Source: SXOA01 sp046153945 (GTDB taxonomy: Bacteria; Planctomycetota; Planctomycetia; Pirellulales; Pirellulaceae). Taken from it: a stretch of 64,000 nt of DNA. A program made the position numbers and the translations under genes. Every line of letters starts with the position of its first letter. Position 1 is the stretch's first letter. The notes under the pieces are model-generated. The model saw nothing but the letters and a program-made list of their open reading frames with translations, had not been told where the DNA came from and did no database searches. Shown piece by piece: positions 25,023 to 31,553 of this stretch. The stretch covers positions 1 through 64,000 of the forward strand of contig JBJXFF010000086.1 of assembly GCA_046153945.1 (NCBI GenBank), read 5' to 3'.

Positions 25023-25189
25023 TGGGACGAAGATGCGAGCAAAACCCCCCTGGGATCCCCGGCAATCGTCAACCTTGCGGCTGACGACGCCGGGTAATCC
25101 GCGGGAGTATCAAAAACGGGCGATTTTGGCCCCTTTTTCCCGTGGGCACGGGGAGAGAAGGGGTGCTTCCTGGTCGCGATGATCAAATT

Positions 25190-25215
25190 GTCCGCTCACG
25201 GAGTGAGCGGACTAC
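25190..25215. repeat. REP half-element, family A copy 5
   Basis: Only the CCGCTCAC-GGA-GTGAGCGG hairpin with its CTAC end is present, four bases from the stop of pilin gene 7. The partner hairpin is absent. Confidence 0.85.
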
Positions 25216-25219
25216 GATG

Positions 25220-25555
25220 TTACGAATCGCTGTCCAGCACGAACTGCGGCACCTGTCCCAGAGGAGCAGTGGTCCGGCCGCAGTCCGTATAAATCAACGC
25301 ATCCGTGAACGAGCTGTCGCTGGCGCTGGTGGCGTCCACGGTGTGAACGTCCACATTCAGCGGGAAGTCGATCGTGTAGGACTGATCGAGCGAGAGCATG
25401 GCCTGGGCCACGTCCCCGAACTCGTCAATGATGGCGTCGCGGGCGGCGGAAACGCCGGACACGATGCCGATGACCAATAGGGTCAACAGCAGAATCCACT
25501 CGAAGGAGAGAACGCCGTCGTCCTCATTCCACAAACGAACAAACATTTTCTTCAT
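25220..25555 (-). CDS. Flp-like pilin paralogue 7 of 7
   Basis: A 111-residue protein from the ATG at 25555 (MKKMFVRLWNEDDG). VLSFEW follows the predicted cleavage site, with glutamate at +5; the hydrophobic ILLLTLLVIGIVSGVSAARD, DAIIDEFGDVAQAMLSLDQSY, TIDFPLNVDVHTVDA, IYTDCGR and DSDS complete the family pattern. It is first in transcription order of the whole tad locus. An AAGGAG-like sequence (AAGGAGCTTTGGT) lies just upstream of the start. Confidence 0.86.
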   Translation of the reverse strand: MKKMFVRLWNEDDGVLSFEWILLLTLLVIGIVSGVSAARDAIIDEFGDVAQAMLSLDQSYTIDFPLNVDVHTVDATSASDSSFTDALIYTDCGRTTAPLGQVPQFVLDSDS

Positions 25556-25841
25556 ACCAAAGCTCCTTGTACCAGAATGTAAACGGAAAACAGGGAGCGA
25601 CTCCCGCTGGAATCGCCTCTGCCCGAGTGTGCCGCTCAGGCAGATTGACGGCGTGTTCAATAAGCACGTCGTATGCCGAACAATCGTTACAAGCGGCTAC
25701 GATTGCTTGGCAAAAATCGTTAAGCAAGCTGACGGAAGGACTTAGGAGCGCGCGAAGAAGTTGACAGGCGGTATTTTGGTTAGCGCGGGATGTTCAGCGG
25801 ACTTTACACATTTGCTTTCGGTACTTTACGAAATGTTAACC
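25556..25841. promoter_or_regulatory. Probable promoter region of the tad/pilin locus
   Basis: This gap is the first non-coding stretch upstream of the leftward pilin and tad genes and is less GC-rich than its surroundings. I infer that the locus promoter lies here or just beyond, because pilin gene 7 is the first gene. I cannot identify specific hexamers with confidence. Confidence 0.35.
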
Positions 25842-25918
25842 GGGTGGCACGCCCACGGCTTGGCGTGGGCGTGTTAGCGACGGAATCACGCCCACGCCAA
25901 GCCGTGGGCGTGGCACCC
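25842..25918. repeat. Inverted pair of family D palindromes (GTGGCACGCCCACGG...)
   Basis: GGGTGGCACGCCCACGGCTT and its complement, AAGCCGTGGGCGTGGCACCC, flank a 20-base centre, each half itself able to form a hairpin. It lies next to the stop codon of the P-loop ATPase gene. A single unit occurs at 6461. Confidence 0.85.
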
Positions 25919-25919
25919 A

Positions 25920-26525
25920 TCAAGTTAGTGAATCACCTGTATGTCGCCGTTGGTGAACATCGTAAAGGGAAAAGAGCATCTCCCGCAGGTTGGTGGGATG
26001 TTTGGCGAAAGCCGCGGCAACGTCTTCGTAGGATGGGACTCCAGTCCCGTCCGTCCCCTCCAGCAGCCTGGCAACGATGCTTTGGGCCAGTTCCAGCGTC
26101 GGCTGTGTGGTGAAGAGCGGGGGGAGCCCCATCGGCTGGTGGGCGGTGATGAGCAGGCCGGCCTTTTGCCCCTGCACCCAGCCTTGCAGCCGGCGTTTGC
26201 TCCACCAGGAGAGCTGCTCGTAGCCATCGACGACGACCTGGGTATGTTCATTCCAAGCTTTGGCGTCGGACTTGGACACAGGGAGCGTGCGGTCCCCTTG
26301 ATGCAAGGCAAACTGCACCACCTTTCTCCCTGCTTCGTCCATCCGCGGCAACAACTCCGCCAGCAGCGACGACTTGCCACTGCCGTGCGGGCCGATGATT
26401 TCTCCCTGCCAGTGGTTGGCCTCGAGCGTCTGCAACAACGTGTCGGCGTTTTGGCCCGGTGGATAGAGGTAGGGAATCGCCCCAGGGCGGGTGAAACGGG
26501 TAGCGAAGGGGTTGGAGGAGGACAT
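25920..26525 (-). CDS. P-loop ATPase of unknown role
   Basis: A 201-residue protein with Walker A motif GPHGSGKSSLL near residue 45 and a Walker B-like HTQVVVDGYEQLS, followed by a sensor-like ITAHQP. The N-terminus (NPFATRFTRPGAIPYLYPPGQ) resembles a family I associate with Planctomycetes but whose function I do not know. ATG 26525 is preferred; a GTG three codons earlier is possible. It lies between the pilin array and the phage-like genes on the same strand, so it could belong to either or neither. A terminase large subunit is unlikely because of its small size and lack of a nuclease domain. Confidence 0.62.
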   Translation of the reverse strand: MSSSNPFATRFTRPGAIPYLYPPGQNADTLLQTLEANHWQGEIIGPHGSGKSSLLAELLPRMDEAGRKVVQFALHQGDRTLPVSKSDAKAWNEHTQVVVDGYEQLSWWSKRRLQGWVQGQKAGLLITAHQPMGLPPLFTTQPTLELAQSIVARLLEGTDGTGVPSYEDVAAAFAKHPTNLREMLFSLYDVHQRRHTGDSLT

Positions 26526-26599
26526 GACAAACACAGTTTAGTGCAAGATCACCGGCTCCACCGAGGCGAACTCGGTGGTTGCCCAATTTGGAATGTCAA

Positions 26600-27790
26600 T
26601 TACGTTGCCGCCGGCAGCCGATCGGCCCGCGCCCCAAACTTCTTCGCATAGATATCCACCAGGCTCTTGGGCCGGATGTCGTAGCGGGGTTCGGCTGCGA
26701 AGTTGAGGCGGGCGAGGGGGCGGAGGATGTCACGGTCGACGCAGCGGATCAGTTCGGCGAGCTCCATGTGGCAGGCAGAGAGGGCGACGACAAACGGAAT
26801 CCAGCGGCCGGAGAAGCCGCTGCCGGTGGAGGCGGCCTGGATGATTTCCGGCGGCACTTCCAGGGCTTTCCAGATTTCGAGGTCCACGTCCTTCTTCCAC
26901 ATGAAGATGCTGGTGATGCCGGTGACTCCCTGCGGCGGCGAGTAGTCGATGAGTTTGTGGCCGTCCTTATCCCGCAGGAGCGGCAGCGTGAGAGCGCCGC
27001 CGGACATGCGGGTTTCGACGACCTCGCGAGCGATGTCCCGCCAGGAGACTTCCTTGCCCCCCTCGAGCTGCACCTTGCGGTCGGGTGGATACCAGACGAT
27101 GTCGCCGATGTAGGCGTCCTTCATCATCCGGAGCCGCAGAGTTTGCTTGACGCCCCCTTCCATCCATTTTTCGTACCAGGCGGGATAGGCCCGGGCGAGA
27201 AGGGCACAGCCGTAGGGACAGTTGCAGTCGGCGTCGAAGGTGGCAATGAGGGCGCGCGGGGCGAGTAATTGGATCTCTTGGCTGGCGTTAGTATCAGCCA
27301 GCTTACGCTGGCCGCTCGCCGGGTAGGTTGCCGATGGCTTCATTACGAAGCCGACTGGCTGTTCGCCACTGACGAGGAGACGAGAGGCAGCGGTTGGACG
27401 ATCGAGGAGCTGCTGGAATTCGACGAGGCCGGAGAACTCGCCCCGATCCGCCAGGCGATAGACAACCTCGAACGGCTGGAAACCGAAGAGCTTGGCCCGC
27501 AGCAGTTGATGGGCGGCCGTTCCCCAAATGCGGTCCCACTGAGCCTGCACAAAGCGGACCATCTCCGGCTGCTCGCCGGTGACATCAACTTCCGCGGACA
27601 TAAGCAGACCGTTGCGAGCGCCGATGCCGATGCGGACCTGCGGGTCATAGCGCATCATGTCGGCCACATGCAGATTGAACGGAGGAAGCCCGTTCATCTC
27701 CATCGGCATGGGGTCGATGCGAGTTGGCTTGGGAGCCGGTTGTTTGGCCGGAGAGAGGAAGGCATCGCGGAGACGGGAGAAGAAGGACAT
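26600..27790 (-). CDS. Phage portal protein, DUF935 (Mu gp29-like)
   Basis: A 396-residue protein. The pattern RYDPQVRIGIGARNGLLMSAEVDV, LLRAKLFGFQPFEVVYR, YGCALLARAYPAWYEKW and VPPEIIQAAST resembles the DUF935 portal family of Mu-like phages, which form the dodecameric DNA channel of the capsid. ATG 27790 follows an AAGGA ribosome binding site. A family C REP unit (27292-27320) is translated in frame between FVMKPSAT and QEIQLLAPRAL. The usual 5' partner (terminase) is missing. The protein is about 100-120 residues shorter than Mu gp29. Confidence 0.78.
   Translation of the reverse strand: MSFFSRLRDAFLSPAKQPAPKPTRIDPMPMEMNGLPPFNLHVADMMRYDPQVRIGIGARNGLLMSAEVDVTGEQPEMVRFVQAQWDRIWGTAAHQLLRAKLFGFQPFEVVYRLADRGEFSGLVEFQQLLDRPTAASRLLVSGEQPVGFVMKPSATYPASGQRKLADTNASQEIQLLAPRALIATFDADCNCPYGCALLARAYPAWYEKWMEGGVKQTLRLRMMKDAYIGDIVWYPPDRKVQLEGGKEVSWRDIAREVVETRMSGGALTLPLLRDKDGHKLIDYSPPQGVTGITSIFMWKKDVDLEIWKALEVPPEIIQAASTGSGFSGRWIPFVVALSACHMELAELIRCVDRDILRPLARLNFAAEPRYDIRPKSLVDIYAKKFGARADRLPAAT
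27292..27320. repeat. Family C REP unit inside the portal gene
   Basis: Read on the minus strand it is GGCGAGCGGCCAGCGTAAGC then TGGCTGATA, a CAGC-GTAA-GCTG hairpin after the conserved GGCGAGC and before CTGATA. It keeps the frame open. Confidence 0.82.
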
Positions 27791-27820
27791 GGGTGGTTCC
27801 TTGAGGTTGAGGGTTTTTGA

Positions 27821-27934
27821 AAACGCAAAGGCGCGGAGGCGCAAAGAGGCAAAGGAAGAAGGAGGAAAGGGAAAAAGGCTTTGGCTCACCGTTTTTGCTT
27901 TCTTTGCGCCTTCGCGCCTTGGCAGCTTTGCGTT
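27821..27934. repeat. CGCAAAGGCGCGGAGGCGCAAAG inverted repeat
   Basis: AAACGCAAAGGCGCGGAGGC and its rough complement near 27901-27934 (GCGCCTTCGCGCCTTGGCAG) flank about 60 bases. It fills the space between the gp36-like and portal genes and reaches the gp36-like stop codon. Confidence 0.7.
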
Positions 27935-28376
27935 ACTCCGAAATAACACGGATGATTGCATCGGTGCCGCTGAGGTCCACGGCGAAGTTGCTGACCGACG
28001 GGACGTTGTCGACGCTTTCGTTGGCCTGCGGGACTTTCAGCCGGCCGCAGGCGATTTCGAAGAGGTCGCTCATCAGTCCGTCGTATTGCGATTGAAACGG
28101 CGCGGGGGCGGCGTTGCCGCGGCGGATGGAAAGCAAATAGGCGGCGATGGCGGCATTGGCGTCGCGGCACCAGGTGTTGGAGGCGAGTTCCGAGAGGATG
28201 TATCTCTGCTCGAGATAGACATTCATTCGCTCAGCGGCTCGTTCGATCGCGCGGGTGATGTAGCCTTCCTCCGTGGCGGAAAGCGTGCCGCTGGAATCGT
28301 CGTCCGCGCTGGCGAGAACGTCAGCCGCGGTCCAGACCGCTTCGATATCGGCTTTGAGGCAATAGGTTTGGGGCAT
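27933..28376 (-). CDS. Phage gp36-like protein (DUF1320)
   Basis: A 147-residue protein starting MPQTYCLKADIEAVW, like the Mu gp36/DUF1320 family, with the helical AIERAAERMNVYLEQRY and DANAAIAAYLLSIRRG segments typical of head-tail connector-type proteins. The last residues fall at the edge of a repeat. It lies between capsid and portal genes. Assignment is by N-terminal pattern and context, so moderate. Confidence 0.6.
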   Translation of the reverse strand: MPQTYCLKADIEAVWTAADVLASADDDSSGTLSATEEGYITRAIERAAERMNVYLEQRYILSELASNTWCRDANAAIAAYLLSIRRGNAAPAPFQSQYDGLMSDLFEIACGRLKVPQANESVDNVPSVSNFAVDLSGTDAIIRVISE

Positions 28377-28424
28377 GGGGCACCGGGGGTGGATTGGTGA
28401 AGGATGGTGAGTGAACTCGGAGGA

Positions 28425-28516
28425 GAATGACCAATGACCAAGCCTCAATGACCAATAAAGGCAGAGAATGCAGAATCGGAATCTATTGGTCATTGGGATT
28501 TGGTCATTGGTCATTC
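28425..28516. repeat. GAATGACCAATGACCAA inverted repeat
   Basis: GAATGACCAATGACCAA at the left pairs with TTGGTCATTGGTCATTC at the right, with further ATTGGTCATTGGG copies between. It lies between capsid and gp36-like genes. Confidence 0.82.
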
Positions 28517-28580
28517 AGTTCAGTCCCGCCATCCTCGCGAATGGTCGGGACCTAAAACCATTTCTCTATCAGAGCGAGCG

Positions 28581-29699
28581 CTAGTAGCTCCCGCCGGTAA
28601 TCAGCCCATACGCGACCGCGCTTGGCGTGTAGAGAACCGGGATGCCGTTGAAAACGGCGCTCAGGTTCCAGCCGCTGGGGTCGTGCGTGGGATAGGCGAA
28701 CGGGTAGAAGCCGTAGCGTTCGGCTTTTACGCCCCCCGGACCTTCGGTGACAATCTCGCTCCCTTCCAGGTACTGCACCCAGCGGGCACCGGGTTCGGGG
28801 AGGAAGATGGCGTGGGTATCGGGGATCAGCTTGGCGAAGGCTTCGCTCGAGCCGTTCCAGATATCGAGTCCATAATCGACGACGTGGAACGTGACCCAGG
28901 GAATCGCCCGCAGAATCGCGGAAAATTCACCGTGGCCGACCCGGCGGAGCGATTCGAACACGACGTTCGAGCTTCCTCCCTGCGCCTGCACCTTGAGGTT
29001 GTTCACGATGTACTGCCAGCCGGTGCCGGTCAGGACAACGTGAGCCAGCCCCATTCCCGTCAGCTGCACCATCGCGGTGTTGATGCTCTGCAGATGGCGG
29101 GGGATGTCGGTGCTGGTAGTCGCCCAGTCGGCGTTCAAAATGTTGCCAGCACCCAGCATGTTGAGCTGGGTTTTGTTGCCGGAGGGGATTTTGAAATCGA
29201 CCGTCTCCTCGCCGCCGGAGAACCCGTGCCTGAGCTCGTCGCCATCGTTGGAGTACGAGTAGCTGCCGCGGAGCAGGGCGGCGGTTTGGAACTCGATGAG
29301 ATTGGTGAACCGCTGGGCGAGGTAGACTTCCTGGTGAGTCAGGTAGTTTTGCCCGTCCTGGTCGAGCCGGGAGTCCGGCCCGCCGATGGCGCGGTGGTTC
29401 AGCAGATCCTCATCAAGCAAGCAGATGGTTTCCGCCGAGCGAGGAAACGTACCCGTTTGGGCACTGACGTTCTGGGCCTTCTGCCGGCTGGAGGCCTGAC
29501 CTCCGACGCGGCCGGTGGCCACCTTGCGGCTGTGGTTGAAGATGTCCCACGAGTAATTGCGGCCCGATTGCCGGCGGACATTTCCACTGCCGAGTCCCCA
29601 CCCCATCAGTTTTTGGAGCGCGGTTCCGGGCAGATCAAGCTGCGAAATGGCCTTGAGAATGGTCTTGGGAGCCAAGACTTGTGCGGTGCTGAGTGACAT
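28581..29699 (-). CDS. Phage major capsid protein, gpE-like
   Basis: A 372-residue protein whose order of segments (N-terminal STAQVLAPKTILKAI, a central long helix-like HQEVYLAQRFTNLIEFQTAALLRG, VVLTGTGWQYIVNNL, and C-terminal HAIFLPEPGARWVQYLEGSE followed by YGFYPFAYPTHDP) resembles the HK97-fold major capsid E family. Its neighbours, a decoration protein upstream and portal downstream, support this. No delta-domain cleavage site is obvious. A remote alternative is an encapsulin-like shell protein, but the decoration and portal genes argue for phage origin. Confidence 0.72.
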   Translation of the reverse strand: MSLSTAQVLAPKTILKAISQLDLPGTALQKLMGWGLGSGNVRRQSGRNYSWDIFNHSRKVATGRVGGQASSRQKAQNVSAQTGTFPRSAETICLLDEDLLNHRAIGGPDSRLDQDGQNYLTHQEVYLAQRFTNLIEFQTAALLRGSYSYSNDGDELRHGFSGGEETVDFKIPSGNKTQLNMLGAGNILNADWATTSTDIPRHLQSINTAMVQLTGMGLAHVVLTGTGWQYIVNNLKVQAQGGSSNVVFESLRRVGHGEFSAILRAIPWVTFHVVDYGLDIWNGSSEAFAKLIPDTHAIFLPEPGARWVQYLEGSEIVTEGPGGVKAERYGFYPFAYPTHDPSGWNLSAVFNGIPVLYTPSAVAYGLITGGSY

Positions 29700-29750
29700 G
29701 GTTTTCTCCTGTGCTGTAGATGTTGAAAATGGAAAGTTGATTGGTTATTC

Positions 29751-29858
29751 AAGGGGTCAGGTGTCAGGGATCAGGAGTCAGCAAGAGATTTCTAAATGTG
29801 CGCTCTTCTGCTCCGACCCCTGACTCCTGTCTCCTGACCCCTGTCCCCTGATCCCTGG
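29751..29858. repeat. GGGGTCAGG-type inverted repeat, second copy
   Basis: AGGGGTCAGGTGTCAGGGATC and CCTGACCCCTGTCCCCTGATC runs flank about 50 bases. Same family as the repeat in the methyltransferase gene. It ends directly at the decoration protein stop codon. Confidence 0.82.
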
Positions 29859-29859
29859 C

Positions 29860-30639
29860 CTACGCCACCGTCGCGGTGGTGCCTCCGAGGTTGCTGACGA
29901 TCCAGACCAACGTGTCGGTATCGGTGTAGACGCACTCGACGAGGGCGTGGCTGCCGATCTTTTGGTTGGCTGTGGAAAACGCCACGGACGATGCCGCGGC
30001 GCTATTCTTGTGGACGATGTCGCTGCTGCCGGTGATGGTCAGGTCAGCGTTGGCCGTCTGGAAAAACCGGAAGGCCAGGCCGTTCTGCTTGGTCGGCAAA
30101 GTGAAGGAAACCGCCGCCGTTGCCAGGAAGAGCAGGCCGTTGTCCGCCGCGGTGACGACGTAGTTCGCCGATTTGCGGTAGACGCCTCGCGGGTGCATGA
30201 GCACTCCAAGACTGGCGGAGAGGTCACGGTCGAACACGAATCGGCCGGCAAGCTGCTGCCTAGCCCGCGGATCGAGTCCGACGAGCTCTCCTTGTTTAAG
30301 GAAGCCGTGGACGAGCATCTGCGTGAAGCGGTCGGTGGCAGTTCCGCCGACGAGCATGTCCTGGTATTTCTCCAGGATTCCCATCGCGATCTGCCGCCCA
30401 TCATTGGCGTCCGGGTCGTAGATCAAAGCCTTGCCACTGGAATCCGAGAGGGCCAGCACGTTGCCGCCGCGAAGCGTCGTGGTCGGCGTGTTACCGCTAT
30501 CGACCGTGGCGGAATCGATGGCGATCTTCTTGGTGGCGATAAGGTCCTGGCCGGCGCGGCCCGCCCACCAAACCTGCGATTCGCCCGCATCATGCTGCGT
30601 TCCGACTCCGGGAACATTGCCACTGGTGAATTCAGACAT
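29860..30639 (-). CDS. Phage head decoration protein D-like
   Basis: A 259-residue protein. The first half, with MSEFTSGNVPGVGTQHDAG, KKIAIDSATVDSGNTPTTTLRGGNVLA and DGRQIAMGIL, matches the lambda gpD head-decoration family, which trimerises on the capsid surface. The second half is a beta-rich stretch (NYVVTAADNGLLFLATAAVSF) like those in phage surface proteins. An AAGGAG ribosome binding site precedes ATG 30639. It is roughly twice the length of lambda gpD, the extra part being the C-terminal domain. Confidence 0.75.
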   Translation of the reverse strand: MSEFTSGNVPGVGTQHDAGESQVWWAGRAGQDLIATKKIAIDSATVDSGNTPTTTLRGGNVLALSDSSGKALIYDPDANDGRQIAMGILEKYQDMLVGGTATDRFTQMLVHGFLKQGELVGLDPRARQQLAGRFVFDRDLSASLGVLMHPRGVYRKSANYVVTAADNGLLFLATAAVSFTLPTKQNGLAFRFFQTANADLTITGSSDIVHKNSAAASSVAFSTANQKIGSHALVECVYTDTDTLVWIVSNLGGTTATVA

Positions 30640-30667
30640 AGGTAACTCCTTGTGAAAAAGAAAGGAA

Positions 30668-30692
30668 AGTAGTGAGTAGTGAGTAGTAGGAG
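30668..30692. repeat. AGTAGTGAGTAGTGAGTAG direct repeat
   Basis: A short run of GTAGTGA words between the scaffold-like and decoration genes. Confidence 0.55.
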
Positions 30693-30731
30693 GTAAGAGG
30701 TTAGAGCAGATTCTTTTCCAACCTCTCTGCT

Positions 30732-31226
30732 CTATTGCCTCCCCCACGCGCTTCGCGAGATCTGCTCGCTGGCAATCCGCTCGGCCTGGTCGTCGGTCAT
30801 CTGATTTGCGTCGCCGGTGAAGAAGGCTTCCCCGGCTGGATGCTCGGGCTGGGCGAGGGAGTTAGCATCGAGTTGCAATTGCGGCGGGATGGCCTCCTCA
30901 AGCAGCGCCAGAACATCGTTCGCCCGGATGAGCGGCTGGGGATCGCTGGCCATCGCGGGGATTTCCCCATCGAGCAGGGCCGTCAGCCGATCCCGCATGC
31001 CACGGGAAAGGCTGCTGGACTTGCCGATCCGCTCCCGCAGCCGCTGTCTTTCGGCGGCCACCTGGGGGTCAATTTCACGGTCTGGGGAAGGAATGGGCTC
31101 CGCGGAATTCTCGGCAGCGGGTTCACCGGCGTTTTCCGTCAGGGGGACGTCCGTCGCCGCTTCCGCCGGCAGCGGAGGCTGGTCCGGGCGGGCCTCGATG
31201 GGGGTTGGTTCAAGCATGCTAGTCAT
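30732..31226 (-). CDS. Scaffold-like protein of the phage head module
   Basis: A 164-residue acidic protein. The first third is Pro/Ala/Glu-rich and probably disordered; the rest is helical, with QVAAERQRLRERIGKSSSLSRGMRDRLTALLDGEI and a C-terminal DDQAERIASEQISR helix. I recognise no catalytic motif. Its position directly upstream of decoration and capsid genes is where capsid protease or scaffold genes lie in lambda- and Mu-like phages, so a scaffolding role is inferred from context and composition only. Confidence 0.5.
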   Translation of the reverse strand: MTSMLEPTPIEARPDQPPLPAEAATDVPLTENAGEPAAENSAEPIPSPDREIDPQVAAERQRLRERIGKSSSLSRGMRDRLTALLDGEIPAMASDPQPLIRANDVLALLEEAIPPQLQLDANSLAQPEHPAGEAFFTGDANQMTDDQAERIASEQISRSAWGRQ

Positions 31227-31553
31227 GTTCTGTGCTCCTAAAAATAGAAATGTGCGTGACGTATTCGCGTCGTCATCGTGTGTAACTATTTACGAAATAG
31301 AGTGTCACCGTCAATGAGTACATCACAAGAATTATCAAAATAGTTACAAGCGAGTGTGTCACAACGGGTTAGGAAAACAGGAATTGACGCAAGTCCAATA
31401 GTGAACGGATGATTATTTATCGCTCTTTGGCACTCTCGGGATGCTTTCAGGCTTTTCACGCCGATTTCCAGGGCTGACTGCCGGCCCCGGTGTATTGCCC
31501 GTTTTTCCCGCTAGAATGTGCGTACTTCCCCATTTTTCCCGCGAGATTTCACC
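31227..31553. promoter_or_regulatory. AT-rich intergenic region with a dyad upstream of the phage head module
   Basis: This 327-base gap separates divergent transcription units and is markedly AT-richer than the genes around it. Perfect 11-base arms TGTAACTATTT (31281-31291) and AAATAGTTACA (31338-31348) lie 46 bases apart; GTGTCAC follows each arm (GAGTGTCAC and GTGTGTCAC). This could be an operator or promoter region for the leftward phage genes; no promoter hexamers were identified with confidence. Confidence 0.45.

Noticed and set aside
4873..25215. CRISPR array
   Set aside because: The repeated palindromes are dispersed single or paired units with no regular spacing or unique spacers, and no cas genes are present.
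25920..26525. Terminase large subunit
   Set aside because: Only 201 residues, no nuclease domain, and a leader pattern that suggests a different ATPase family.
26600..31226. Complete prophage
   Set aside because: No integrase, terminase, tail, lysis or repressor gene, and no att-like direct repeats were seen; only a head module is supported.
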